From contig NZ_CP050975.2 of assembly GCF_012273515.2 (NCBI RefSeq), positions 5,208,001 to 5,272,000 of the forward strand: 64,000 bases of DNA, read 5' to 3'. A program made the position numbers and the translations under genes. This document shows, piece after piece, positions 10,859-19,190 of this stretch; position 1 is the stretch's first letter, and every line of letters begins with the position of its first letter. Source of the DNA: Streptomyces sp. RPA4-2 (GTDB taxonomy: Bacteria > Actinomycetota > Actinomycetes > Streptomycetales > Streptomycetaceae). The notes beneath the pieces are model-generated. The model ran no database searches, had not been told where the DNA came from, and saw nothing but the letters and a program-made list of their open reading frames with translations.

Positions 10859-12091
10859 CTACCTGTTGTCCTCGCTGTCGATGCCCAGGCCCGGAAGGAG
10901 ACCGGGGAGCAGCGGGGGCAGGGTGACGTCGGGGGCGCCGCCGACCGGGTTGGACCTGCCTGCCGACGGGGACGAGCTGGTGGTGTCCTTGGGCGGGTCC
11001 AGCAGGCCGCCCGTGCTGCCGCCGAGCAGGCCTTCGCCGGTGCTGCCCGAGGCGGACGGCTTCGGCTTGCTGCTGCTGGGGTGGCTGCCGGTGGTGGAGC
11101 CGCTGCTGGCGCTGGGTGCGGGACGGTCCGTGCCGGACGAGCCGGGGGCGTCCGAACTGGCGCCGCGGTGTCGGCCCGTGCCTTCCTGCACGGGGGGTTT
11201 CGGGAGCAGCGAGCGCAGCGGGTCGACCTCTTGGTCTATGGCGGCGAACACCGACGAGACCTGTTGGCTGACGTCGCCGAGCTGGACGGGCAGTCGGTCG
11301 CGCAGCGCGCCCCAGGCCTGGCGGTGCGACTGGGCGAAGGCGGAGAGGGCCTGGATCGGGCCGAGCGAGCCGTCCCGTTCGTATGCCTCGTGGAGGAGGC
11401 GGTGGCCTTCTGTAGCGTCGTGCTGCATGCCGGACAGGGCGCGCCTGACCTCGCCCAGGGATTCGTGGTCGAGGCTGCCCGAGCGGTCGCGCTCCATCAG
11501 GCGGCGTGCCTCGCTCAGCCGGGTCGAGGCCTGGTCGAGGTAGAGCTCGCCTCGGTCGCTGTCGCCGTGGGCCAGGCCCAGCTTGATGTCCTCCATGCCT
11601 CGTTTGAGCCCGTAGAGCGAGTCTCCGGGCAGTGCGTCGGAGCTGGCGGCGGCCACACCGCCGAACGCTCCGGCGGCCACGCCGACGGTGAGCCCGCCCG
11701 CGGCGAGGCTCTTGGACAGGCGCGAACGCGGTCGTAGCTTGCCCAGCCCGCTCGCCCGGTGCGCGCCTCGTGCCCGGTGCGAGCGCTGCTCGGGCACGGA
11801 ACGGTCCGGGCCTTCGCCCCCCGCGGCGGTGCCTTCCAGCAGCATGGCCTCCATCGCCGCGACGAGCTGGGCTCGCTGCACGACTTTGACCTCGGGGTCC
11901 AGCTCCGGTTTGGGCAGCTCGCCGAGACCGGTGGCGAGGGCCAACAGCAGGCCCTGCTCGGTCTGTTCCGCAGCAGCCGGGGACGGTGCCGATCCATCGG
12001 GCTGCTCGGCCGCCGTGCCCTGGTCGGACTGCTCGTCCAGGGCCTGGGCGAAGGCGTTCGCCCGCCGGTGTGCCGATACGTTCGCGATCAC
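10859..12091 (-). CDS. rsbN: RsbN, membrane anti-sigma factor for sigma BldN
   Basis: A 410-residue protein directly downstream of bldN. The N-terminal cytoplasmic part (about 1-125, starting MIANVSAHRRANAFAQAL) should bind the sigma factor. A single membrane span lies at about 128-150 (LAAGGLTVGVAAGAFGGVA). An outside DUF5667-like helical domain follows (GLKRGMEDIKLGLA... to about 260), then a Pro/Ser/Gly-rich tail. The start is set at GTG 12091 because GGAGG lies 8 bases upstream; the GTG three codons earlier overlaps that site. In Streptomyces, RsbN holds sigma BldN inactive until aerial growth. A sigma-BldN-type promoter lies at 12223-12250. Confidence 0.88.
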   Translation of the reverse strand: MIANVSAHRRANAFAQALDEQSDQGTAAEQPDGSAPSPAAAEQTEQGLLLALATGLGELPKPELDPEVKVVQRAQLVAAMEAMLLEGTAAGGEGPDRSVPEQRSHRARGAHRASGLGKLRPRSRLSKSLAAGGLTVGVAAGAFGGVAAASSDALPGDSLYGLKRGMEDIKLGLAHGDSDRGELYLDQASTRLSEARRLMERDRSGSLDHESLGEVRRALSGMQHDATEGHRLLHEAYERDGSLGPIQALSAFAQSHRQAWGALRDRLPVQLGDVSQQVSSVFAAIDQEVDPLRSLLPKPPVQEGTGRHRGASSDAPGSSGTDRPAPSASSGSTTGSHPSSSKPKPSASGSTGEGLLGGSTGGLLDPPKDTTSSSPSAGRSNPVGGAPDVTLPPLLPGLLPGLGIDSEDNR

Positions 12092-12222
12092 TGGCGGCAC
12101 CTCCTCTCGTCATGACGGTCGACTCCCCAGGGGGTCCTGAGGGTTGCACGCCCCGGGCGTGTCCACACGATCGGGTGATCGGTGGGGACCGGGAAGTGAC
12201 CACAGGGAGCCTGTATCCCGCA

Positions 12223-12250
12223 CAACGAGCGTCGCGGCACTTGGGTTACG
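12223..12250 (-). promoter_or_regulatory. Candidate sigma BldN promoter of rsbN
   Basis: Reading the minus strand, CGTAAC (12250-12245) and CGTTG (12227-12223) are 17 bases apart. These match the -35 and -10 elements remembered for sigma BldN promoters. The site lies in the 261-base gap between bldN and rsbN, about 130 bases ahead of the rsbN start. It would give negative feedback: active sigma BldN makes more of its own inhibitor. Confidence 0.6.
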
Positions 12251-12352
12251 GACGACGGATGATCGGACCACGAAGTCAACAGACTTTTACAGAAGGTGAG
12301 TTGAGTGTCGCCGAGCGTAGGGGGTCGTGCGGGAGGGGGCGTGGTACGGGCT

Positions 12353-13129
12353 TCAGCGGGCGTCGTCCGGGAGGAGCCGGGCGAGGGTGCGGACAGCTCG
12401 GTACTGGAGCGTCTTGATGGCGCCCTCGTTCTTGCCCATCACCCGGGCGGTCTCGGCGACGGAGAGCCCCTGCAGAAAGCGCAGGGTGACGCACTCCTGC
12501 TGCTGGGGATTGAGGCGTCGTACGGCGTCGAGCAGTGCCGCGTTCGACAGTGACTCCAGGACGGAGTCCTCGGGGCTGCGCTCGACCTCGTTCGCGTCGA
12601 GCATCTCGCCGGTGGTCACTTCCAGGCGGAAGCGGCTCGACTTGAAGTGGTCGGCGACCAGGTTGCGGGCGATGGTCACCAGCCAGGCGCCGAAGTCACG
12701 GCCCTGCCAGGTGAAGGTGCCGATCCGGCGCAGGGCGCGCAGGAACGTCTCGCTGGTGAGGTCTTCCGCGGTCGCCTTTCCGCCGACGCGGTAGTAGATG
12801 TAGCGGTACACGGTGTCGCTGTACTGGTCGTAGAGCCGCCCGAAGGCGTCGGCCTCGCCGGCCTGGGCGCGCTCGACGAGGTCCATCATCCGGGCGCTGT
12901 CGCTGTCTGCGGCCGGGCGGCGTGCGGTGGGCGTGGCGGCCGAGCCGGAGCGGCCCCGCCTGCCTACCGCCGCGCTGCCGTCGGCCAGTGCGTAGCACGG
13001 GCCGACGGGCGCGGGGAAGGCGAAGGCGGGGACGGCGTACGCGGTGGGGACGAAGCCGCGCAAGCGGTCGAGGACCGTTGCGCGCAGCGTAGCCAGGCCC
13101 GAGGCGTCAACCCCGACGTGTGAGTACAC
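12353..13129 (-). CDS. bldN: Sigma BldN, developmental ECF sigma factor with pro-sequence
   Basis: A 258-residue ECF sigma factor. Residues 1 to about 82 form an N-terminal extension outside the sigma domains, corresponding to the pro-sequence removed from pro-sigma BldN in S. coelicolor. Region 2 (about 83-155) contains FGRLYDQYSDTVYRYIYYRVGG and DLTSETFLRALRR. Region 4 (about 195-255) contains LPxQQ-like LNPQQQECVTLRFLQGLSVAETARVMGKNEGAIKTL. Sigma BldN drives aerial mycelium genes such as chaplins and rodlins, and its activity is held by RsbN encoded next door. It starts at GTG 13129. A long upstream region with dyads suggests complex control, including by BldD. Confidence 0.93.
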   Translation of the reverse strand: MYSHVGVDASGLATLRATVLDRLRGFVPTAYAVPAFAFPAPVGPCYALADGSAAVGRRGRSGSAATPTARRPAADSDSARMMDLVERAQAGEADAFGRLYDQYSDTVYRYIYYRVGGKATAEDLTSETFLRALRRIGTFTWQGRDFGAWLVTIARNLVADHFKSSRFRLEVTTGEMLDANEVERSPEDSVLESLSNAALLDAVRRLNPQQQECVTLRFLQGLSVAETARVMGKNEGAIKTLQYRAVRTLARLLPDDAR

Positions 13130-13332
13130 GGGACTCCCAGAGGCAGAGCTTCCATCACGTTCAGTGCGGGACCATTCACCCGTCGTAGCGACGGAGGGGT
13201 ACCGGTTTGCGTCTGAGGAGAATAACGCTTCGTACAGGCAGTGCTACACCCAGTTGCTCAAATCATCGATTACGTCGCTTCTGTAACTGATTGACGCCTG
13301 ATCAAGTGTTGTTCGGTGACCGATTGTTGATC
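13130..13332 (-). promoter_or_regulatory. bldN upstream control region
   Basis: This is the relatively AT-rich leader of bldN. AGTGC (13163) and TCACC (13176-13180) resemble BldD half-sites, with TCACG at 13155. Further upstream a dyad is seen: GATCAA at 13300-13305 and TTGATC at 13327-13332, with TTGTT repeated inside. BldD control of bldN is known from S. coelicolor. Which of these sites is used here is inferred, and no -10/-35 pair is convincing. Confidence 0.4.
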
Positions 13333-13519
13333 GGTTCGGTTCGTGTTCCGGCTGGGTGCGGGGCGTGTTGTGGCCGGGTGGGAGCGGGGGGACTGGCCGG
13401 GGCGTTGTGGGGGTATGACCGGCGGAATGGGCTGGGCGGTGTGCCTTCCGACGGGCGTTTCCCCGCGCCCGTGGGGAGGCAGGGCTGCGCCCCGGCCCCC
13501 TGAGGGGTGGGTTCTTCGG

Positions 13520-13790
13520 GTGCGGGTGCGCGGGGGCTGGTCGCGCAGTTCCCCACGCCCCTGAAGGCATGGCCCGCGCCCGGCGTTCTCGGCCTGGGCC
13601 CGCGTCTTCGGCCCGCGCGGAACCACCCGGCGCGGGGCGCGCATCTTCAGGTCGTCCGGAACGATCCGGCTCGGGCCCGCACCTTCAGCCCGTCCGGCGT
13701 TCGAGGACGAGCCCTTCGGGCGAGCGGGGGTCCCAGGGGCGCAGCGCCCCTGGCCGGGGGCTGGGGGCGGAGACCCCAGGGGTGGGCGGG
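13520..13790. repeat. Streptomyces-type interspersed intergenic repeat
   Basis: GC-rich dyads fill this gap between bldN and the HAD-IB gene. The block GGCTGGTCGCGCAGTTCCCC near 13530 recurs in reverse at 21070-21105. The block GAGGACGAGCCCTTCGGGCG near 13702 recurs at 42221. Small hairpins (CAGGGGCGCAGCGCCCCTG) suggest the element also ends transcription. No coding signal is seen in 13333-13792. Confidence 0.7.
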
Positions 13791-13792
13791 GG

Positions 13793-14737
13793 TCAGCGGC
13801 GACGGCGGTGGAGGGCGATGGCCGCGGCCGTGCCGCCTGCCACCGCGCCGACGCCCGCCGCGGCCGGGATACCGACCTTCGCGGCCTTGCGCGCCGTGCG
13901 GTAGTCCCGCAGCCGCCACTCGAAGGCGCGCGCGTGCTTGCGCAGCTTGGCGTCCGGGTTGATCGCGTAGGGGTGGCCGACCAGGGACAGCATGGGGATG
14001 TCGTTGTGCGAGTCGCTGTAGGCCGCGCACCGGGTGAGGTCCAGGCCCTCCGCCGTGGCCAGCGCGCGGACGGCCTCCGCCTTCGCCGGGCCGTGCAGGG
14101 GCTCGCCGACCAGCTTGCCGGTGTAGACGCCGTCCACCGACTCCGCGACCGTGCCCAGCGCGCCGGTCAGGCCCAGGCGGCGGGCGATCACCGTCGCGAT
14201 CTCGACCGGGGCGGCCGTCACCAGCCACACCTTCTGGCCCGCGTCCAGGTGCGCCTGGGCGAGCGCACGCGTGCCGGGCCAGATGCGCTCGGCCATGTAC
14301 TCGTCGTAGATCTCCTCGCCGATGGACATCAGCTCGGCGACCCGGTGGCCCTTGACGATCGACAGCGCCGAGTCGCGGGCGTCCTGCATGTGCTCGGGGT
14401 CCTCGACCCCGGCCAGCCTGAACCATGCCTGCTGCCAGGCGAATCGGGCGAGATCGCGGGTCTCGAAGAACTTCCGCTTGTACAGGCCCCGCCCGAAGTG
14501 GAAGAGCGCGGCGCCCTGCATGACGGTGTTGTCCAGGTCGAAGAAGGCGGCGGCCTTGTCGTCACCGAGCACCGGGAACTCCGGTTCGCGGTCGGGGACG
14601 TCCGGCTCGGCGTCGTGGGCGAGTTCCTCCAGTTCCTGCGAGGACTTGCGCGCTGCCTCCGCCGAGGCCTCGCCTGCCAACACGCTCCGCGCGGTGGCGG
14701 AGCGCCTACGGGGAGTGAGCCATCCGAGAGCGGCCAT
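13793..14737 (-). CDS. HAD-IB family phosphatase with C-terminal membrane anchor
   Basis: A 314-residue SerB-like hydrolase. Motif I is FFDLDNTVM (about 65-73), motif II is in [11 protein letters not shown], motif III is the Lys of the GPAKAEAV region, and motif IV is [13 protein letters not shown] helical cap lies between motifs I and II. The final 35 residues hold a short hydrophobic span ([22 protein letters not shown]) followed by HRRRR, suggesting a membrane-anchored tail. In S. coelicolor the same gene type lies between bldN and rex. Relatives dephosphorylate phosphoserine or lipid-head phosphates, but the substrate here is unknown. It is transcribed divergently from the glutaredoxin-like gene. 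Confidence 0.85.
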   Translation of the reverse strand: MAALGWLTPRRRSATARSVLAGEASAEAARKSSQELEELAHDAEPDVPDREPEFPVLGDDKAAAFFDLDNTVMQGAALFHFGRGLYKRKFFETRDLARFAWQQAWFRLAGVEDPEHMQDARDSALSIVKGHRVAELMSIGEEIYDEYMAERIWPGTRALAQAHLDAGQKVWLVTAAPVEIATVIARRLGLTGALGTVAESVDGVYTGKLVGEPLHGPAKAEAVRALATAEGLDLTRCAAYSDSHNDIPMLSLVGHPYAINPDAKLRKHARAFEWRLRDYRTARKAAKVGIPAAAGVGAVAGGTAAAIALHRRRR

Positions 14738-14934
14738 GGCGTGAGCATAGCCAGTTTGTTCGGTGGTACCGGAGTCGCGAGGGTTCGAAGCTGTGAACTC
14801 TCCGCGACCGAGCCGTTAAAGAAGCGGTCCGCGGCGTTTCCGATCGGCGCGTCGGAGCCCGTCTCCGGGGCCGGTTGTCGCCTCGCGCGCCGAAGAGGGG
14901 TCCCTGGTGCGCCCGCGGCGGGAGAATGGCCGGT

Positions 14935-15270
14935 ATGAGTCCCATGTTCGGGCGCGGTGAGCGCCGTACGGAGAAGACGGAGAAGGCGGAGCGCGTGGAG
15001 AAGTCCGGGAGGGCCGGGGCGAGGGCGCCGGGTGAGCGGCTGGTCACGCTGATCAGGAAGCCCGGCTGTCACCTGTGTGATGACGCACAGCAAGTGGTGG
15101 AGAAGGTGTGTGGAGACCTCGGCGTGCCGTGGGAGGGGAAGGACATCACGCAGGACGAGGAACTGCACCGCGCGTACTGGGAGCAGATCCCCGTTGTGCT
15201 GGTGGACGGCGCCCAGCACACGTTCTGGCGCGTGGACGAGGGGCGCCTGCGCAAGGCCCTGGCCGCGTAG
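14935..15270 (+). CDS. Glutaredoxin-like thiol-redox protein
   Basis: A 111-residue protein with a charged N-terminal tail (1-32) and a thioredoxin-fold domain. The active site is RKPGCHLCDDAQ, with C45 and C48. The cis-proline is in IPVVLVDG (about 87-94). This matches the DUF836/glutaredoxin-like group. It starts at ATG 14935 with GGGAGA about 9 bases upstream; an ATG three codons earlier lies too close to that site. It is next to the redox sensor gene rex, and a role in thiol redox balance is reasonable but unproven. Confidence 0.8.
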   Translation: MSPMFGRGERRTEKTEKAERVEKSGRAGARAPGERLVTLIRKPGCHLCDDAQQVVEKVCGDLGVPWEGKDITQDEELHRAYWEQIPVVLVDGAQHTFWRVDEGRLRKALAA

Positions 15271-15495
15271 CGGCGCGGGATCCGGCCCGAGTCCGTCCTG
15301 ACCGAGCAGTCCAGGTGGTCCGGAAAGTCGCCTAGGATCGACGGCGATTGGTCTCGGGGGCGGGATTCGTTGAGGAGTGTGTGCGGTTTTGCCCCCTTCA
15401 GGTGCGGAACGAAGCGGTCCGCGCGCTGGTTCCATACCCGCGCGCCGGGCATGCGTGACCCCCGTCACGTTGCCCGGGCAAATCGGACACCATCT

Positions 15496-15524
15496 TTGTG
15501 CACGCGTTCACAAAGACATAGCCT
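15496..15524 (+). promoter_or_regulatory. rex promoter with Rex operator (ROP)
   Basis: TTGTGCACGCGTTCACAA at 15496-15513 is a near-perfect 18-bp Rex operator. The overlapping promoter reads TTGTGC (15496-15501), 17 bases, then TAGCCT (15519-15524). Rex bound here would cover the -35 element, giving auto-repression that is lifted when NADH rises. Control of rex-hemACD by Rex is established in S. coelicolor. Confidence 0.85.
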
Positions 15525-15589
15525 GCATTCGACGGGGCGGTCTAGGTACGTGTGACCGCCTGCAGCCCCGCTCTACCCGCAGGAGCACC

Positions 15590-16351
15590 GTGGCAACTGG
15601 CCGAACTCACCGACCGGCGACCCGCAGCCGAGGAATTCCCGAGGCCACCGTCGCCCGTCTTCCGCTGTACCTCCGAGCCCTCACCGCACTGTCGGAACGC
15701 TCGGTCCCCACGGTCTCCTCCGAGGAGCTCGCGGCCGCGGCGGGGGTCAACTCCGCGAAGCTGCGCAAGGACTTCTCCTACCTGGGCTCCTACGGGACGC
15801 GCGGTGTGGGGTACGACGTCGAGTATCTCGTGTACCAGATCTCCCGCGAGCTGGGCCTGACCCAGGACTGGCCGGTAGTGATCGTCGGCATCGGTAATCT
15901 CGGCGCCGCGCTGGCCAACTACGGCGGGTTCGCGTCCCGCGGCTTCCGGGTCGCCGCGCTGATCGACGCCGATCCGGAGATGGCCGGAAAGCAGGTCGCG
16001 GGCATCGCCGTGCAGCACAGCGACGGCCTGGAGAAGATCATCGACGAGAACGGCGTCTCCATCGGCGTCATCACCACCCCGCCGGGCGTGGCCCAGCAGG
16101 TCTGCGACCGGCTGGTCGCCGCCGGGGTCACCTCCATCCTGAACTTCGCGCCGACCGTCCTGTCCGTCCCGGACGGCGTCGACGTGCGCAAGGTCGACCT
16201 CTCGATCGAACTCCAGATCCTCGCCTTCCACGAGCAGCGCAAGGCCGGCGAGGAGGCCGAGGCCCAGGCCGGTGCCGCCGCCCAGGCCGCCGCGCAGGAG
16301 AACAACGGCAAAGGACCCGACGGGGACGTTCCCGCCGTGATGCCGGCATGA
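15590..16351 (+). CDS. rex: Rex, NADH/NAD-sensing redox repressor
   Basis: A 253-residue protein. The N-terminal winged helix is about residues 15-85 (RLPLYLRALTALSER... SAKLRKDFSYLGSYGTRGVGY). The Rossmann domain follows, with VIVGIGNLGAALANY (about 95-109) and the acidic strand end ALIDADP. The C-terminal swap helix is LSIELQILAFHEQRK, followed by a flexible Ala/Glu-rich tail ending DVPAVMPA. Rex represses respiratory genes and its own operon until the NADH/NAD ratio rises. It starts at GTG 15590 after AGGAG. The last bases overlap hemA by four (ATGA), making rex the first gene of the heme operon. Confidence 0.96.
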   Translation: MATGRTHRPATRSRGIPEATVARLPLYLRALTALSERSVPTVSSEELAAAAGVNSAKLRKDFSYLGSYGTRGVGYDVEYLVYQISRELGLTQDWPVVIVGIGNLGAALANYGGFASRGFRVAALIDADPEMAGKQVAGIAVQHSDGLEKIIDENGVSIGVITTPPGVAQQVCDRLVAAGVTSILNFAPTVLSVPDGVDVRKVDLSIELQILAFHEQRKAGEEAEAQAGAAAQAAAQENNGKGPDGDVPAVMPA

Positions 16352-18114
16352 GTCTCCTCGTCGTCGGGCTGAGCCACCGCAGCGCCCCGGTCAGCGTCCT
16401 CGAGCGGGCCACGCTGACCGCGGACACGCAGGTCAAGCTGGTCCAGGACACCGTCGCCGCCGAGCCGGCCGCCGAGGCCGCGGTGCTCGCGACCTGCAAC
16501 CGCATCGAGCTGTACGCCGACGTGGACAAGTTCCACGCGGGCGTCGCCGAGCTGTCCACGCTGCTCGCCCAGCACAGCGGGGTCGGGCTCGAGGAGCTCA
16601 CCCCCCACCTCTACGTGCACTACGAGGACCGGGCCGTCCACCACCTCTTCTCGGTGGCGTGCGGGCTGGACTCGATGGTCGTGGGCGAGGGCCAGATCCT
16701 CGGCCAGATCAAGGACGCCCTGGCGGCCTCGCAGGAGCTGCACACCGCGGGCCGTCTGCTGAACGACCTGTTCCAGCAGGCGCTGCGGGTCGGCAAGCGG
16801 GCGCACTCCGAGACCGGCATCGACCGGGCCGGACAGTCCCTGGTCACCTTCGGCCTGGAACAGCTGTCCTCGGGCGCGCCCGTCGACGTCTGGGCCAAGG
16901 GCAAGCGGGCCCTCGTCATAGGGGCCGGCTCCATGTCCTCGCTGGCCGCGGCGACGCTCGCGCGCGCCGGGGTCTCCGAGATCGTCATCGCCAACCGCAC
17001 GCCGGACCGCGCGCAGCGGCTCGCGCAGATCCTCAACGAGAACGAGGGCGGCGCCTCGGACGTGACGGCCCGCGCGGTACCGATGGACGCGGTGCCGGTC
17101 GAGCTGACACGTGCCGATGTCGCCGTCTCCTGCACCGGCGCGACGGGACTCGTCCTGACGGCCGAGTCGGTCGTGGCGGCCGTGGCGGGACGCACGGGGC
17201 AGGGCGTCGTTCAGGGCGTCGGCTCCGCTCGTACGGCACCGGACGCGCGGTTTGCCCGTACGGCGTCGGGCACGGCCGTGGACGACCACGCGCCGCTCCC
17301 GCCCACGAGCCTCGGCACCGAGGACAACTGCCCGCTCGAGGTGTCCACCGTGCAGGTCACGGCCGGGTTCTCCGTGCTCGGCGAGGCCGCCGTGGCCGGC
17401 CTGGGCGCCGCCGAGCTGGAGCAGCACGCGGCCTGGGTGGACAAGGGCGACGCGGCGGCCCGCGCCCCGCGCGCGGCGGGCCTCCTCGACCCGGAGGCCG
17501 ACACGGAGGCCATCGCGGCGCTCGCCGCGGCCGTCGCCGTCGTCGGCCGGGTTCCCGAGCGCCGCAGGCCCGAACCGGTCGCCGAGGCGCCCCGGCCCGC
17601 GCCCGCGCTGGCACTGCTCGACCTCGCCATGCCCCGTGACATCGACGCGGCCGTGCACCGCCTGCTCGGCGTGCGCCTGGTCGACATCGAGTCGCTGGCC
17701 GAAGCCTCCGCGGACGCGCCGATGGCCGCCGACGTGGACCAGGTGCGGCGGATCGTCGCCGACGAGGTGGCCGCGTTCAGCGCCGCCCAGCGGGCCGCCC
17801 ACATCACGCCCACCGTCGTGGCGCTGCGGACCATGGCCGCCGACCTCGTCGCGAGTGAGATCGCGCGGCTCGACGGACGGCTGCCGGACCTCGACGACAA
17901 GCAGCGGGGCGAGATCACACAGACCGTACGGCGTGTCGTCGACAAGCTGTTGCACGCGCCGACCGTACGGGTCAAGCAACTCGCCGCCGAACCCGGTGGC
18001 GCCGGGTACGCGGACGCGCTGCGAACCCTGTTCGACCTGGACCCGGAGACGGTCGCCTCCGTCTCGCGGGCCGAGAACAACACCGAGAACGCCAAGAACC
18101 GAGGGCGAGCATGA
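16348..18114 (+). CDS. hemA: Glutamyl-tRNA reductase
   Basis: Catalyses NADPH-dependent reduction of glutamyl-tRNA to glutamate-1-semialdehyde, the first committed step of tetrapyrrole synthesis. The catalytic thiol is C50 in LATCNRIELY; the tRNA/active-site block FSVACGLDSMVVGEGQILGQI and the NADPH loop VIGAGSMSSLAA are intact. At 588 residues it is about 150 longer than most homologues. The excess is a Thr/Ala/Pro-rich insert (about residues 290-420) between CTGATG... and LALLDLAMPRDID. The C-terminal dimerisation helices are normal. It overlaps rex and hemC by ATGA junctions, so expression is Rex controlled and translationally coupled. Confidence 0.95.
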   Translation: MSLLVVGLSHRSAPVSVLERATLTADTQVKLVQDTVAAEPAAEAAVLATCNRIELYADVDKFHAGVAELSTLLAQHSGVGLEELTPHLYVHYEDRAVHHLFSVACGLDSMVVGEGQILGQIKDALAASQELHTAGRLLNDLFQQALRVGKRAHSETGIDRAGQSLVTFGLEQLSSGAPVDVWAKGKRALVIGAGSMSSLAAATLARAGVSEIVIANRTPDRAQRLAQILNENEGGASDVTARAVPMDAVPVELTRADVAVSCTGATGLVLTAESVVAAVAGRTGQGVVQGVGSARTAPDARFARTASGTAVDDHAPLPPTSLGTEDNCPLEVSTVQVTAGFSVLGEAAVAGLGAAELEQHAAWVDKGDAAARAPRAAGLLDPEADTEAIAALAAAVAVVGRVPERRRPEPVAEAPRPAPALALLDLAMPRDIDAAVHRLLGVRLVDIESLAEASADAPMAADVDQVRRIVADEVAAFSAAQRAAHITPTVVALRTMAADLVASEIARLDGRLPDLDDKQRGEITQTVRRVVDKLLHAPTVRVKQLAAEPGGAGYADALRTLFDLDPETVASVSRAENNTENAKNRGRA

Positions 18115-19190
18115 GTGAGCCGCGTGAGCCACAGGGGCGCACCGGCGGCGGGAGTACGAGCGCGCACAGCCCCGATGGGCTGGGCACCGAAGGACTTCCG
18201 GCGCCGGACGCACCGCCCCGAGGGGCTGAGCCGGAACAAGGGGCACTGAGGCTGGGGACCAGGCGCAGCAAACTCGCCATGGCCCAGTCCGCACTGGTGG
18301 CGGACGCAGTGGGCAAGGTGACCGGACGGCCCGTCGAGCTCGTGGAGATCACGACGTACGGCGACGTCTCCCGTGAGGACCTCGCGCAGATCGGCGGCAC
18401 CGGTGTGTTCGTCGTCGCGCTGCGTGAGGCGCTGCTGCGCGGCGAGGTCGACTTCGCCGTGCACTCGCTCAAGGACCTGCCGACCGAGCAGCCCGACGGG
18501 CTGGTGCTGGCCGCCGTGCCGGTGCGCGAGGACGCGCGCGACGTACTCGTCGCCCGTGACGGCCTCACCTTCGCGCAGCTCCCCCGGGGCGCGCGGGTCG
18601 GTACCGGTTCGCCGCGCCGGATGGCCCAGCTGAACGCGTACGCGCGCAACCACGGGACGACGATCGAGACGGTCGCGATCCGCGGGAACGTCGACACGCG
18701 GATCGGATACGTGCACGGTGGGGAGCTCGACGCCGTCGTGCTCGCCGCCGCCGGCCTCAGCCGCCTGGGGCGGCTGGACGAGGTGACGGACTTCCTGTCC
18801 GTCGACACGGTTTTGCCCGCCCCCGGCCAGGGGGCCCTGGCGATCGAGTGCACCGCGGACAACGCGGATCTCGTCGCCGCGCTCGGAGAGCTCGACGACC
18901 CGTTCACCCGGGTCGCCGTGACCGCCGAGCGGTCCCTGCTCGCCGCCCTGGAGGCAGGCTGCAGCGCACCCGTGGGTGCGTTCGCCGACCTCCTCGCGGA
19001 CGGGCAGATTGTCAAGGAAATGCGCCTGCGCGGCGTCGTCGGCACGACCGACGGCTCGACGCTGGTGCAGTTGTCCACCACCGGTCCCGTGCCCGAGACG
19101 CACGACCAAGCAAGGGCGCTCGGCCGTGAACTCGCCGCCGAGATGCTTGCGAAGGGCGCGGCCGGTCTGATGGGGGAGCGAGCACATTGA
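18111..19190 (+). CDS. hemC: Porphobilinogen deaminase (hydroxymethylbilane synthase)
   Basis: Links four porphobilinogens into hydroxymethylbilane. After a disordered Gly/Pro-rich leader (1-43), the enzyme starts at LRLGTRRSKLAMAQS. HSLKDLP carries the catalytic Asp, GTGSPRRMAQL and IRGNVDTRI bind substrate carboxylates, and C284 in LEAGCSAPVGA carries the dipyrromethane cofactor. Length 359 is slightly long because of the leader. It overlaps hemA by ATGA and its TGA stop overlaps the TTG start of the next gene. Confidence 0.95.
   Translation: MSEPREPQGRTGGGSTSAHSPDGLGTEGLPAPDAPPRGAEPEQGALRLGTRRSKLAMAQSALVADAVGKVTGRPVELVEITTYGDVSREDLAQIGGTGVFVVALREALLRGEVDFAVHSLKDLPTEQPDGLVLAAVPVREDARDVLVARDGLTFAQLPRGARVGTGSPRRMAQLNAYARNHGTTIETVAIRGNVDTRIGYVHGGELDAVVLAAAGLSRLGRLDEVTDFLSVDTVLPAPGQGALAIECTADNADLVAALGELDDPFTRVAVTAERSLLAALEAGCSAPVGAFADLLADGQIVKEMRLRGVVGTTDGSTLVQLSTTGPVPETHDQARALGRELAAEMLAKGAAGLMGERAH

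Noticed and set aside
13130..13792. Small open frames in the bldN upstream gap
   Set aside because: All are Pro/Arg/Gly-rich frames over repeats and dyads, without ribosome-binding sites or conserved features.
15919..18294. 791-codon minus-strand frame opposite hemA
   Set aside because: Shadow of hemA; composition is typical of antisense frames and it spans three real genes.
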